Shown: positions 1-6,997 of the stretch, in pieces
Numbering within the stretch: the first letter of the stretch is position 1
How the letters are laid out: each line of letters starts with the position of its first letter
Source of the DNA: Victivallales bacterium
GTDB lineage: Bacteria; Verrucomicrobiota; Lentisphaeria; Victivallales; JAADHT01
Assembly (NCBI GenBank): GCA_016930955.1
Contig: JAFGFR010000104.1
Coordinates: forward strand, 1 to 6,997
Length of the DNA: 6,997 bases
Reading direction: 5' to 3'
Notes under the pieces: generated by a model
The model's database searches: none
What the model saw: the letters and a program-made list of their open reading frames with translations, nothing else
What the model was told of the DNA's origin: nothing
Translations under genes and position numbers: made by a program

Positions 1-356
1 CACCTTCCTCGATGGTACAGCTCAGGCCTTTGGGTCGGGTTCTAGGGCCTCGGGGCCTGATGCCTAACCCGAAGACCGGGACGGTGACCGACAATGTCGG
101 CGATGCCGTGAGGGAGGCCAAGGGAGGCAGGGTCGAGTTCCGTGCCGACAAGGGGGCATGTGTGCATGTCCCAATTGGCAAGCTGTCGTTTGTGGCCAAG
201 GATCTCCGCGACAATTTCGACGCTGTCCTCAAAGCTGTCATGAGAGCAAAGCCGCCGGCGGCCAAGGGCACATACATGCTTGGCTGCTTCGTCTCCTCGA
301 CCATGAGTCCCGGAATTAAGATAAACATGAAAGACTTAACCATGGTGGTGTCATGA
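1..356 (+). CDS. rplA: 50S ribosomal protein L1, C-terminal half (partial, 5' end outside window)
   Basis: L1 binds 23S rRNA at the mobile L1 stalk near the ribosomal E site, helps release deacylated tRNA, and in many bacteria represses its own operon by binding the mRNA. The frame is open from the left edge (first full codon at 3), giving 117 codons before TGA at 354-356. L1 is usually about 230 residues, so roughly the first half is missing; the ATG at 12 is an internal Met, not the start. The family signature [19 protein letters not shown] lies at the beginning, followed by the end of domain II and the return into domain I. The conserved rRNA-binding segment [10 protein letters not shown] lies near the C terminus. 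There Ser replaces the Gly commonly seen in TMGPG. The last 4 nt overlap rplJ. Identification is secure; only the upstream half is unseen. Confidence 0.97.
   Translation, partial: PSSMVQLRPLGRVLGPRGLMPNPKTGTVTDNVGDAVREAKGGRVEFRADKGACVHVPIGKLSFVAKDLRDNFDAVLKAVMRAKPPAAKGTYMLGCFVSSTMSPGIKINMKDLTMVVS
344..348 (+). promoter_or_regulatory. Weak ribosome binding site for rplJ, inside the end of rplA
   Basis: GGTGG lies 4 nt before the rplJ ATG at 353, inside the last codons of rplA. It is a poor match to GGAGG and close to the start. Together with the ATGA overlap of rplA stop and rplJ start, it suggests that rplJ is translated mainly by ribosomes finishing rplA (inference). Confidence 0.4.
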
Positions 357-874
357 GAATCGAGAAGACCCAGATGCTTCGAGACATTGCTGCCACGCTC
401 GAGGATTCGGACTATATTTTCTTGATGAGCTACAAAGGGCTGAAGGTCGAGGATTTCTCGCAGCTGAGGGGTTCCCTGGCCGGGATAGGTGCCCGTTGTC
501 AGGTGATCAAAAACAGGCTTGTCAGGAAGGCCGCCGAATCTTCTGGGCTTGAGCAGTTCGGAAGATTTGAGTTCAGAGGCGACACGGCCATGGTCTCTGG
601 TAAGGGAGACGCCTATGCCGTCGCCAGGCTGATCTCCGACTTCAGCAAGAAGTCAGAGTTTGTGGCTCCGAAAAACGGCTATGCGGACGGCGAAGTTCTG
701 ACCTCGTCGCAGGTATTGGAGATCGCGTCTTTGCCTTCCAGGGATATACTGCTTGCGCAGCTGCTCGGGTTGCTCAACGCCCCGGCGCGCAGTCTGGTCG
801 GCGTGCTGCATGCCAAGACTGCTCAGGTCGTGTATCTTTTGAACTCATACAAAGACAAGAAGGAAAAACAGTAA
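353..874 (+). CDS. rplJ: 50S ribosomal protein L10 (stalk base, P0 equivalent)
   Basis: L10 anchors the L7/L12 stalk to 23S rRNA next to L11, and in many bacteria the L10-L12 complex represses its own mRNA. The 173-aa product is of normal family length. The N-terminal rRNA-binding domain covers about residues 1-130, with the L10-typical segments [13 protein letters not shown] (27-39) and [10 protein letters not shown] (51-60). The C-terminal part (about 130-173), including [20 protein letters not shown], matches the long helix that carries L12 dimers. Its length is close to that of E. coli L10, so two L12 dimers (L12 x4) is the simplest expectation (inference). The ATG at 353 is chosen because the protein aligns with L10 from its first residues and because it forms an ATGA junction with rplA. 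There is no intergenic leader before it. AGA/AGG encode 8 of its 11 arginines. Confidence 0.98.
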   Translation: MRIEKTQMLRDIAATLEDSDYIFLMSYKGLKVEDFSQLRGSLAGIGARCQVIKNRLVRKAAESSGLEQFGRFEFRGDTAMVSGKGDAYAVARLISDFSKKSEFVAPKNGYADGEVLTSSQVLEIASLPSRDILLAQLLGLLNAPARSLVGVLHAKTAQVVYLLNSYKDKKEKQ

Positions 875-893
875 AGTAATAGAAAAAAGGAAT

Positions 894-899
894 GGAGGT
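894..899 (+). promoter_or_regulatory. Strong Shine-Dalgarno site for rplL
   Basis: GGAGGT stands 8 nt before the rplL ATG at 908, in a 33-nt A-rich spacer after rplJ. This nearly ideal site contrasts with the weak one before rplJ. It fits the need for several L7/L12 copies per L10 (established ribosome stoichiometry; the link to this site is inference). Confidence 0.85.
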
Positions 900-907
900 A
901 TAGCACC

Positions 908-1318
908 ATGTCTGAAGAAACCAAAGTTGAAGTGTCGAAGGAAATGGACAAGTTTATTTCCTACGTCGAGAATCTGACTGTACTTGAGCTGTCGCAGATG
1001 GTCAAGGCTCTTGAAGATCGCCTTGGGGTGTCTGCAGCGGCTCCCATGGCTATGGCGGCCCCTGCGGCTGGAGTCGCGGCCGCCGAAGGCGCAGCTGCAG
1101 AGGAACAGACCCAGTTTGATGTGGTCCTCGAATCGTTCGGTGACAACAAGATTGCCGTTATCAAGGAGGTCAGGGCGATCACCGGGCTCGGGCTGAAGGA
1201 TGCCAAGGATCTCGTGGAAGCGGCTCCCAAGGTCGTCAAGGAAGGAGTCGACAAGGACGAGGCCAAGCAGATGAAGGAAAAGCTCGAGGCTGCAGGCGCG
1301 AAGGTCGAGTTGAAGTAG
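908..1318 (+). CDS. rplL: 50S ribosomal protein L7/L12
   Basis: L7/L12 is the multicopy stalk protein of the large subunit that recruits and activates translational GTPases (EF-Tu, EF-G, IF2, RF3). The 136-aa product has the standard three parts. An N-terminal dimerisation and L10-binding domain spans about 9-40 ([20 protein letters not shown]). A flexible Ala/Gly/Pro-rich hinge spans about 41-67. The factor-binding C-terminal domain (68-136) contains [20 protein letters not shown] and ends AAGAKVELK. It is somewhat longer than the usual 120-130 residues because of the hinge, which includes two Met. The start at 908 is fixed by the strong GGAGGT upstream and by alignment with the family N terminus. 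The stop is TAG. It is followed by the 255-nt spacer before rpoB, as in many bacteria. Confidence 0.98.
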   Translation: MSEETKVEVSKEMDKFISYVENLTVLELSQMVKALEDRLGVSAAAPMAMAAPAAGVAAAEGAAAEEQTQFDVVLESFGDNKIAVIKEVRAITGLGLKDAKDLVEAAPKVVKEGVDKDEAKQMKEKLEAAGAKVELK

Positions 1319-1342
1319 TCCTTTGGATTGATTTTAGGCAGG

Positions 1343-1398
1343 TCGGCGGCAGTCCTTGGCTTCCGGAGATTCTCTGGAGATTATGGGCTTGCCGCCGG
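1343..1398 (+). promoter_or_regulatory. Long two-part stem-loop after rplL, candidate processing or attenuation site
   Basis: The outer stem pairs CGGCGGC (1344-1350) with GCCGCCG (1391-1397) and continues, past a bulged T at 1390, as AGTCC (1351-1355) with GGGCT (1385-1389). An inner hairpin pairs 1361-1368 (TTCCGGAG) with 1372-1379 (CTCTGGAG) with a 3-nt loop and two wobble pairs. It begins about 25 nt after the rplL stop. There is no following T tract, so an RNase III-type processing site or a stabilising 3' end for the upstream mRNA fits better than an intrinsic terminator (inference). Confidence 0.5.
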
Positions 1399-1410
1399 AT
1401 TCTGTCCTTT

Positions 1411-1441
1411 CGGGTTTGCAGGGTTTTTTCCTGCGAGCTTG
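1411..1441 (+). promoter_or_regulatory. Stem-loop with U-rich loop (spacer stem-loop 2)
   Basis: Positions 1411-1422 can pair with 1430-1441 over 12 bp around a 7-nt GTTTTTT loop. The pairs next to the loop are GCAGG/CCTGC, and four of the outer pairs are G-U wobbles. The T run is inside the loop, not after the stem, so this is not an intrinsic terminator on this strand. Confidence 0.4.
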
Positions 1442-1452
1442 TCGAGGCGGGG

Positions 1453-1480
1453 TTGCCATGCGTGATTTTTCGCAAGGCGA
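1453..1480 (+). promoter_or_regulatory. Stem-loop with U-rich loop (spacer stem-loop 3)
   Basis: TTGCC (1453-1457) pairs with GGCGA (1476-1480) with one wobble. After one A-A mismatch, TGCG (1459-1462) pairs with CGCA (1471-1474), leaving an 8-nt TGATTTTT loop. It resembles stem-loop 2 in having a GC-rich neck and a U-rich loop. Confidence 0.35.
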
Positions 1481-1528
1481 TCTTTGCTGTCAGAAGCTGT
1501 GGCAGGCTTTAGCCGTCAACTTTATTTT

Positions 1529-1547
1529 GCCGTGCCCCGTGCACGGT
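1529..1547 (+). promoter_or_regulatory. GC-rich hairpin just upstream of the rpoB ribosome binding site
   Basis: CCGTGC (1530-1535) and GCACGG (1541-1546) form a perfect 6-bp stem, with a possible seventh G-U pair, around a 5-nt loop. It ends 27 nt before the rpoB ATG, just ahead of the AG-rich initiation region. It could insulate the rpoB start from the upstream structured RNA or act in translational control; there is no T tract after it. Confidence 0.4.
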
Positions 1548-1562
1548 TCAACAGACAGAGAC

Positions 1563-1566
1563 AGGG
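1563..1566 (+). promoter_or_regulatory. Ribosome binding site for rpoB (decides the start)
   Basis: AGGG lies 7 nt before the ATG at 1574, in a purine-rich stretch. It is only moderate, but it supports 1574 over the in-frame TTG at 1484. That alternative would add 30 residues without resemblance to the RpoB N terminus and would run through the hairpin at 1529-1547. Confidence 0.55.
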
Positions 1567-1573
1567 TGTGTTT

Positions 1574-4500
1574 ATGGCCGAACGCGTAAATTGTGGAAAA
1601 CTCAAGGAAATTCTGGAGATACCCGATCTTATAGGCATTCAAATTGACTCTTACGACAACTTTCTTCAGATGGATGTGCCGGCGAAGAAACGCGAGAATA
1701 AGGGTCTGCAGGAGGTCTTCAAGGAGGTCTTTCCGATTGAGAGTTTCGACGGCCAGTTGAAACTTGACTTCATCTCCTACCGTCTTGGGGGACTGAAGGA
1801 TGATGTCACAGAATGCATCAAGGACGGCAGCTCATACTGTTCGAGCCTTCATGCGACCTTCAGGCTCGAGGTTGGCGGCGCGATTTCCGAGGAGGATGTC
1901 TATATAGGCGACATGCCGATAATGACTGAACGCGGGACGTTCATAATCAACGGTGTCGAGAGAGTCATTGTCAGCCAGCTCCACCGCTCGCCGGGGATAT
2001 GTTTCGAGACAGCCTCCCACAGCAGCGGGAGAACGCTCTACTCCTTCCGGCTGATACCTGACCGCGGGTCATGGATGGAGGTGCAGTTCGACATCAACGA
2101 CCTTATCCATATCTATCTGGACCGCCGCCGCAGAAGGCGCAAGTTCTTGATAACCACCTTCCTGCGCGCGATAGGCTATGAGACGAACAAGGACATGCTG
2201 TCCCCTGTATATGAGGTCAAAAATTTCAAGATATCCTCATTGCTCAAACAGGATGATCTCAGCACGTTCTATACGATTGACCCAGTGCTCGACTCCAAGG
2301 GAGAGGTGGTGCTTGACGAGCTTGTCGAGCTGAACGAGGCGCATCTGAGCACACTGCAGGAGGCCGGGGTCAAGAGCGTCGAGCTGGCGCATGTGCCCGA
2401 CGGCGACAACTATTTGATACTCTGCCTCCGCCGCGACCACACGCGCAGCACAGAGGAGGCCCTGAAGGAGATTTATCGCAGAATGCGGCCGGGGGATCCG
2501 CCTAGCGTCCCCAACTCCAAACAGCTTTTGAAAAGGCTTTTCTTTGATGTCAGGCGTTACGACCTGGGCGAGGTCGGCCGGTTCAAGCTGAACCAGAGAT
2601 TTGGGCAGGACATTGATGTCGGCGAGCGTGTCCTACGCAAGGAGGACATGCTGGAGGCGAGCAAGATCCTGATGAAACTGAGGAAAAACGAGGATCCTCC
2701 GGATGACATAGACCATCTCGGCAACAGGCGTGTCAGGACAATTGGCGAGCTGATCCAGAACCAGTGCCGCGTGGGTCTCGTCAGGACCGAGAGGCTAATA
2801 AGGGAGCGGATGACACTGATGGGCACAGAGGGGGCAAGCATGACCCCGACCAAGCTTATCAACCCCAAGGCCTTTGCAAGCGTGGTCAGGGACTTCTTCG
2901 CCAGGAATCAGCTTTCCCAGTTCATGGATCAGACAAACCCTCTGGCCGAGCTGACCAACAAGCGTCGTCTGAGCGCCCTGGGTCCGGGGGGCTTGAGCAG
3001 GGAGAGAGCCGGTTTCGAGGTCCGTGACGTGCATTCCAGCCACTACGGGAGGGTATGCCCGATAGAGACTCCCGAGGGGCCGAACATAGGCTTGATCTCG
3101 TCGATGTCTTTGTATGCGAGGATAAACAAGTTTGGTTTTCTGGAGGCTCCCTACCGTCGTGTCAGCAAAGGGGTGGTGACGGATGAAGTAGAGTATCTCA
3201 CCGCCGACAAGGAGGAGGAGTTCGTTATCGCGCAAGCCAATGCCCCGCTTAAGGGGAACGGGCATTTCGTCAACCCGCATGCCATGGCGCGTCACAAGGG
3301 AGATTCATATGAAATCCCGGTATCTCAGGTTGATTACATGGATGTTTCTCCCAAACAGCTTGTCAGTGCTGCGGCAGGGCTTGTCCCCTTTCTTGAGCAT
3401 GACGATGCGAACCGGGCTCTTATGGGATCAAACATGCAGCGTCAGGCTGTGCCCTTGCTGACTACCGAGGCGCCATTGGTCGGCACAGGCTTGGAACACA
3501 AGGTTGCAGTGGATTCACGGACTGTGCTGTGCGCCAAGGAGAAGGGGATTGTCTCGGCCGTGTCTGCCGACAGAATCGAGATAAGCAAAAACGGCAAGTC
3601 GCTTGATGATGGTGCCGAAGGAAGGGTTTACAAACTCAACAAATTCCTTCGAAGCAATGCCGGCACTTCTATAAACCAGAGGCCGTTGGTCATGTCGGGC
3701 CAAAAGGTGGAGAAAGGGCAGGTGATTGCAGACGGTGCAGCCTCTGCCGGCGGGGAGCTTGCTCTCGGTAAGAACGTTATGGTCGCATTCATGCCATGGA
3801 GCGGGTATAATTTCGAGGATGCCATAGTCATCAGCCAGCGCCTTGCAAAAGAGGATGTGTACACCAGCGTGCATATCGAGGAATTCGAGATGATTGCCCG
3901 CGACACGAAGCTTGGCCCGGAGGAGATCACCAGAGATATCCCGAACGTCAGCGAGGAGGCTCTGAGAAACCTCAACAGCGACGGGATTATCAGGCTGGGG
4001 GCCGAGGTTAAGCCCGGAGACATACTGGTCGGGAAAATCACACCTAAATCAGAGACGGAGCTCGCCCCGGAGGAAAGGCTGCTGAGGGCTATATTCGGCG
4101 AGAAGGCCGCGGATGTCAAGGACTCGAGCCTGATCGTCAGCAGCGGCAAGGGTGGCATAGTAATGGATGTGAGGATAGAGTATTCCACCGATCCGAACAG
4201 GCAGGCACTGACCAAGTCGGAGCTGAGAAGGCAGATCAAGCAGGCCAAGGACAATTGCAAGGCCGAGACCATGCAGCTCACGGATCAGATGGCCGAGGAG
4301 TTCTTTGCTGTCATGCACGGGGTCAAGCTTCCCTTCCCGATTTACGACGGCGGCTCGTCAAAGACAAAGGCCATCCTGATTTCGTCCAACCGCAAGGTGA
4401 CCAGGAGCTCGATCATGAAGCTCGCCGTCAAGTTCAGGGACTTTGTCATGGACGACTGCCCTGTTAAGACGAGTATAGAGGAGATAATCGAGAGATACGC

Positions 4501-5374
4501 GCCGAAGTTTGCGGATGCCGAGAGGGATCGCGATGAGTTCATAACCTCGATTGAGAGCGGTGAGGGCGATGAACCCAAGATCGTCCGCAAGGTCAAGGTA
4601 TATGTGGCATCCAAGAGGAAGGTGCAGGTCGGGGACAAGATGGCCGGCCGCCACGGGAACAAGGGCATAGTAGCCAAGATCGTCCCTGAGGAGGACATGC
4701 CTTTCCTTGCCGATGGCACGCCCGTGGATATTGTGCTCAACCCCCTCGGGGTCCCCAGCCGGATGAACGTAGGCCAGGTGCTGGAGACCCATCTCGGATG
4801 GGCGGCAAAGATGCTTGGCATCAATATGGCCACACCTGTGTTCGATGGGATCAGCGAGGATGCGATTGTTGGATATTTGAGGCAGGCCAACAGCGCATAC
4901 GCCTCGATGTTCGGGAAAGACTACGGCTGGGGCTTCCTGAAAATTGGCGACAAGGAAGTCTTCGACGGGAAGACCGACCTTTACGACGGCAGGACGGGGG
5001 AGAAATTCGACCAGAGGGTGCTGGTAGGCTCAATCTACATGCTCAAGCTCGACCATCTCGTCGTCAACAAGCTGCACGCCAGAGCCGTCGGGCCCTATTC
5101 GCTTGTCACGCAGCAGCCGCTCGGAGGCAAGGCGCAGCATGGCGGCCAGAGATTCGGCGAGATGGAGGTATGGGCTCTCGAGGCATATGGGGTTGCATAC
5201 ACACTGCAGGAGATGTTGACCGTCAAGAGTGACGATGTTGGCGGCAGGGCCAGGATATACGAGTCCATAGTCAAGGGTCAGAACATTCTTGAGTCTGGAA
5301 GGCCTGAGTCGTTCAACGTCTTGATGAAGGAGATGCAGAGCCTGGGCATAGACATCAGGTTGGTCAACAAGTAG
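1574..5374 (+). CDS. rpoB: DNA-directed RNA polymerase subunit beta
   Basis: This is the beta subunit of RNA polymerase, forming one side of the active-site cleft and the rifampicin pocket. The 1266-aa product is complete (E. coli 1342). Visible landmarks: [13 protein letters not shown] at about 129-141 (Gln135 equals E. coli Q148), an Arg-rich run at 184-189, and the Rif cluster at about 446-471. Others are GYNFED with Glu748/Asp749 (E. coli E813/D814), [12 protein letters not shown] with the active-site Lys1022 and Lys1030 (E. coli K1065/K1073), and the C-terminal [20 protein letters not shown] block. The DRRR-to-RYDL region (183-329) is about 50 residues shorter than in E. coli, which explains most of the length difference. 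About 170 residues separate DSSL from Lys1022, so the insertion seen in E. coli-type beta subunits is present here. The Rif cluster carries Asn462 where His526 is usual. The start is ATG 1574; the stop is TAG. Confidence 0.99.
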   Translation: MAERVNCGKLKEILEIPDLIGIQIDSYDNFLQMDVPAKKRENKGLQEVFKEVFPIESFDGQLKLDFISYRLGGLKDDVTECIKDGSSYCSSLHATFRLEVGGAISEEDVYIGDMPIMTERGTFIINGVERVIVSQLHRSPGICFETASHSSGRTLYSFRLIPDRGSWMEVQFDINDLIHIYLDRRRRRRKFLITTFLRAIGYETNKDMLSPVYEVKNFKISSLLKQDDLSTFYTIDPVLDSKGEVVLDELVELNEAHLSTLQEAGVKSVELAHVPDGDNYLILCLRRDHTRSTEEALKEIYRRMRPGDPPSVPNSKQLLKRLFFDVRRYDLGEVGRFKLNQRFGQDIDVGERVLRKEDMLEASKILMKLRKNEDPPDDIDHLGNRRVRTIGELIQNQCRVGLVRTERLIRERMTLMGTEGASMTPTKLINPKAFASVVRDFFARNQLSQFMDQTNPLAELTNKRRLSALGPGGLSRERAGFEVRDVHSSHYGRVCPIETPEGPNIGLISSMSLYARINKFGFLEAPYRRVSKGVVTDEVEYLTADKEEEFVIAQANAPLKGNGHFVNPHAMARHKGDSYEIPVSQVDYMDVSPKQLVSAAAGLVPFLEHDDANRALMGSNMQRQAVPLLTTEAPLVGTGLEHKVAVDSRTVLCAKEKGIVSAVSADRIEISKNGKSLDDGAEGRVYKLNKFLRSNAGTSINQRPLVMSGQKVEKGQVIADGAASAGGELALGKNVMVAFMPWSGYNFEDAIVISQRLAKEDVYTSVHIEEFEMIARDTKLGPEEITRDIPNVSEEALRNLNSDGIIRLGAEVKPGDILVGKITPKSETELAPEERLLRAIFGEKAADVKDSSLIVSSGKGGIVMDVRIEYSTDPNRQALTKSELRRQIKQAKDNCKAETMQLTDQMAEEFFAVMHGVKLPFPIYDGGSSKTKAILISSNRKVTRSSIMKLAVKFRDFVMDDCPVKTSIEEIIERYAPKFADAERDRDEFITSIESGEGDEPKIVRKVKVYVASKRKVQVGDKMAGRHGNKGIVAKIVPEEDMPFLADGTPVDIVLNPLGVPSRMNVGQVLETHLGWAAKMLGINMATPVFDGISEDAIVGYLRQANSAYASMFGKDYGWGFLKIGDKEVFDGKTDLYDGRTGEKFDQRVLVGSIYMLKLDHLVVNKLHARAVGPYSLVTQQPLGGKAQHGGQRFGEMEVWALEAYGVAYTLQEMLTVKSDDVGGRARIYESIVKGQNILESGRPESFNVLMKEMQSLGIDIRLVNK

Positions 5375-5393
5375 TTTTTTCTCACATACACAC

Positions 5394-5399
5394 GGAGGT
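5394..5399 (+). promoter_or_regulatory. Strong Shine-Dalgarno site for rpoC (decides the GTG start)
   Basis: GGAGGT lies 6 nt before the GTG at 5406, in the 31-nt spacer after rpoB. No ATG in the correct frame lies near, and the GTG gives the expected distance to the first conserved RpoC motifs, so this site fixes the start. Confidence 0.85.
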
Positions 5400-5405
5400 T
5401 TTAAC

Positions 5406-6997
5406 GTGCTCGACAGTAATTTTGCCTATCGGGAGCTTCTGGGACAGGACGAGAGCGAATCTTTCGGGGCTGTCACAATAAATGTGGCCTCCCCCGATGT
5501 CGTACGCTCATGGAGCCATGGGGAAATTAAAAACCCAGAGACCATAAACTATCGCAGCTTCAAGCCCGAGAAGGGCGGACTGTTCTGCGAAAGGATATTC
5601 GGCCCGACAAAAGATTGGGAGTGCAACTGCGGCAAGTACAAGAGAGTCAAGCACAAGGGTGTTGTCTGTGACCGTTGCGGGGTCGAGGTGACACAGTCGC
5701 GTGTCAGGCGTGAGAGGATGGGGCATATCGAGCTTGCCGTCCCGGTGTCACATATTTGGTTCTTCAAGTGCATGCCCAGCAGGATAGGGCTTATGCTGGA
5801 CTTGACTGCCCGAGCGCTCGAACGTATCGTCTACTATGAAGATTGGGTCGTCGTCGATCCCGGAGACACACCTCTTGCTCTCGGCCAGCCGCTCAATGAG
5901 ATCGAATATATGGAGGCAGTGGAGAGCTATGGAGACTCATTCAAGGCGGACATGGGTGCTTCCGCAGTGAAGACTCTGCTTGAGAAGATAGACCTCAAGG
6001 ACCTCAAACAGGATCTCGAGCTCAAGATGTCCAAGACTAGAAGCCAGGCCATCCGTAAGAAGATCGCCAAGAGGACCAGGCTTGTCGAAGGTTTCTTCAA
6101 CAGCAATTCCCGTCCCGAGTGGATGATCCTCGAGGTTCTTCCTGTCATTCCCCCCGATCTCCGCCCTCTGGTACCTCTCGAAGGAGGGAGATTCGCGACA
6201 TCAGACCTCAATGACCTCTACCGTCGTGTCATCAACCGCAACAACCGTCTCAAAAACCTCCTGCAGCTCAGAACTCCAGAGGTCATCATACGCAACGAGA
6301 AAAGGATGCTTCAGGAGGCTGTTGACGCTTTGTTCGACAACGGCCGTCACGGTCGTGTTGTCACAGGGGCCGGGAACAGGCCGCTCAAGTCCCTCAGCGA
6401 CATGCTCAAGGGCAAGCAGGGGCGTTTCCGGCAGAATCTTTTGGGCAAGCGTGTGGACTACTCCGGGAGGTCAGTCATCGTGGTGGGACCTGAACTTAAA
6501 CTCGACCAGTGCGGGATACCAAAGAAAATGGCTCTGGTGCTTTTCGAGCCTTTCATCATACGTCACCTCAAGGAAAGAAATCACGTGCATACGGTCAGAA
6601 GTGCCAAGAAGATGATCGAGAGAGGAGAGCCGATTGTCTGGGACATCCTCGAGGAGGTCATCAAAGGCCATCCAGTCATGCTCAATAGGGCTCCGACTCT
6701 GCATAGGCTCAGCATACAGGCCTTCAATCCGGTGCTTATCGAGGGTTCCGCCATACGTATCCATCCGCTTGTTTGCAGCGCATACAATGCGGACTTCGAC
6801 GGTGACCAGATGGCCGTGCATGTGCCTCTCTCCGCGGCAGCGCAGCTCGAGACCAAACTGATGATGCTGGCCACCAACAACATATTCTCCCCGGCTAACG
6901 GTAAGCCCGTGATGGCTCCGACCCAGGACATAGCACTTGGATGCTACTACCTCACCGTGAGCCCTGTCAACTCTGAGAAGCCGAGGGCCTTCAGTGG
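5406..6997 (+). CDS. rpoC: DNA-directed RNA polymerase subunit beta' (partial, 3' end outside window)
   Basis: This is the N-terminal part of beta', the catalytic subunit of RNA polymerase that holds the active-site Mg2+ and clamps DNA. From the GTG at 5406 the frame stays open for 530 codons to the right edge; the full protein is normally about 1400 residues. Landmarks in order: the zinc-binding clamp motif with Cys73, Cys75, Cys88 and Cys91 ([13 protein letters not shown] then CDRCGVEV), and the clamp and rudder/lid region with [20 protein letters not shown]. Next are [32 protein letters not shown], and the absolutely conserved catalytic [12 protein letters not shown] with Asp463, Asp465 and Asp467 (E. 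coli D460/D462/D464). All zinc and Mg ligands expected here are intact. The bridge helix, trigger loop and second zinc site lie beyond the edge. It follows rpoB by 31 nt and is surely co-transcribed. Confidence 0.98.
   Translation, partial: MLDSNFAYRELLGQDESESFGAVTINVASPDVVRSWSHGEIKNPETINYRSFKPEKGGLFCERIFGPTKDWECNCGKYKRVKHKGVVCDRCGVEVTQSRVRRERMGHIELAVPVSHIWFFKCMPSRIGLMLDLTARALERIVYYEDWVVVDPGDTPLALGQPLNEIEYMEAVESYGDSFKADMGASAVKTLLEKIDLKDLKQDLELKMSKTRSQAIRKKIAKRTRLVEGFFNSNSRPEWMILEVLPVIPPDLRPLVPLEGGRFATSDLNDLYRRVINRNNRLKNLLQLRTPEVIIRNEKRMLQEAVDALFDNGRHGRVVTGAGNRPLKSLSDMLKGKQGRFRQNLLGKRVDYSGRSVIVVGPELKLDQCGIPKKMALVLFEPFIIRHLKERNHVHTVRSAKKMIERGEPIVWDILEEVIKGHPVMLNRAPTLHRLSIQAFNPVLIEGSAIRIHPLVCSAYNADFDGDQMAVHVPLSAAAQLETKLMMLATNNIFSPANGKPVMAPTQDIALGCYYLTVSPVNSEKPRAFS

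Larger units (their letters stand above)
1319..1573 (+). other. rplL-rpoB spacer, structured and non-coding
   Basis: These 255 nt hold no credible gene. They contain four potential RNA stem-loops (about 1343-1398, 1411-1441, 1453-1480 and 1529-1547), several of which rely on G-U pairs. This argues for structure in the + strand transcript rather than DNA palindromes. None is followed by a run of T, so no standard intrinsic terminator is present. I see no convincing -35/-10 promoter pair. In E. coli the equivalent spacer holds a partial terminator and an RNase III processing hairpin that lower rpoBC expression relative to rplJL; the same role is plausible here but not shown. Confidence 0.6.

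Noticed and set aside
1418..1434. GCAGG-GTTTTTT-CCTGC as an intrinsic terminator
   Set aside because: The T run is in the loop and is followed by GC-containing sequence, so it does not have the stem-then-T order needed on the + strand.
1236..1475. Antisense open frame across the end of rplL and the spacer
   Set aside because: It is antisense to a well-conserved gene, has no ribosome site, and its sequence looks random; it is a shadow frame.
1484..1573. In-frame upstream TTG that would extend RpoB by 30 residues
   Set aside because: The extra residues do not resemble any RpoB N terminus, there is no Shine-Dalgarno site before the TTG, and the region folds as [13 protein letters not shown] at 1574 matches the family start.
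1356..1589. Possible 77-aa small protein in the spacer, + strand
   Set aside because: It starts at a TTG without a ribosome site, overlaps the rpoB start, and its composition looks random. The spacer is better explained by RNA structure.
3628..4281. Long 217-codon antisense frame inside rpoB
   Set aside because: It lies opposite highly conserved RpoB catalytic sequence. Its low-complexity Ser/Leu-rich translation is what the antisense of such codon usage produces.
5375..5380. Run of six T directly after the rpoB stop, as a terminator
   Set aside because: No GC-rich hairpin precedes it, and rpoC begins 31 nt after rpoB with a strong ribosome site, so transcription must continue.

Overview
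The window is an ordinary, well-conserved bacterial core locus: the end of the ribosomal stalk/L1 gene cluster running into the RNA polymerase large-subunit genes. All genes are on the + strand in the order rplA (3' part), rplJ, rplL, rpoB, rpoC (5' part). I recognise no mobile element, CRISPR array, tRNA, rRNA or phage gene, and I do not see a previously undescribed system. The most unusual features are a structured non-coding spacer between rplL and rpoB, a non-canonical residue in the rifampicin pocket of RpoB, and the lack of any spacer in front of rplJ.

Organism: the protein sequences and the rplA-rplJ-rplL-rpoB-rpoC order are bacterial. The wording of RpoB (an Arg-rich DRRRRRRKF block, [20 protein letters not shown] in the Rif region, a large insertion before the catalytic lysines) and of RpoC resembles the PVC superphylum. 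Lentisphaerota, Kiritimatiellota or Verrucomicrobiota are most likely; this comes from memory of the families, not from a search. The DNA is moderately GC-rich. Arg is often written AGG/AGA and Ile ATA even in highly expressed genes, unlike enterobacteria.

Layout: 1-356 is the C-terminal half of ribosomal protein L1. rplJ (353-874) overlaps it by 4 nt in an ATGA junction, so translation is probably coupled. rplL (908-1318) follows after 33 nt with a strong Shine-Dalgarno site, fitting the excess of L7/L12 over L10 needed in the ribosome. A 255-nt gene-free spacer (1319-1573) holds four predicted RNA stem-loops and no convincing intrinsic terminator. rpoB (1574-5374, 1266 aa) is complete. After 31 nt with a perfect GGAGGT site, rpoC starts at a GTG (5406) and runs off the right edge after 530 codons, just past the NADFDGDQ active-site motif.

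Together the genes make the L1 and L10/L12 stalks of the large ribosomal subunit and the beta and beta' subunits of RNA polymerase, so one transcription unit couples translation and transcription capacity. The rplL-rpoB spacer is where E. coli reduces rpoBC expression relative to ribosomal protein genes, by attenuation and RNase III processing. The stem-loops seen here are natural candidates for a similar role, but that is inference.
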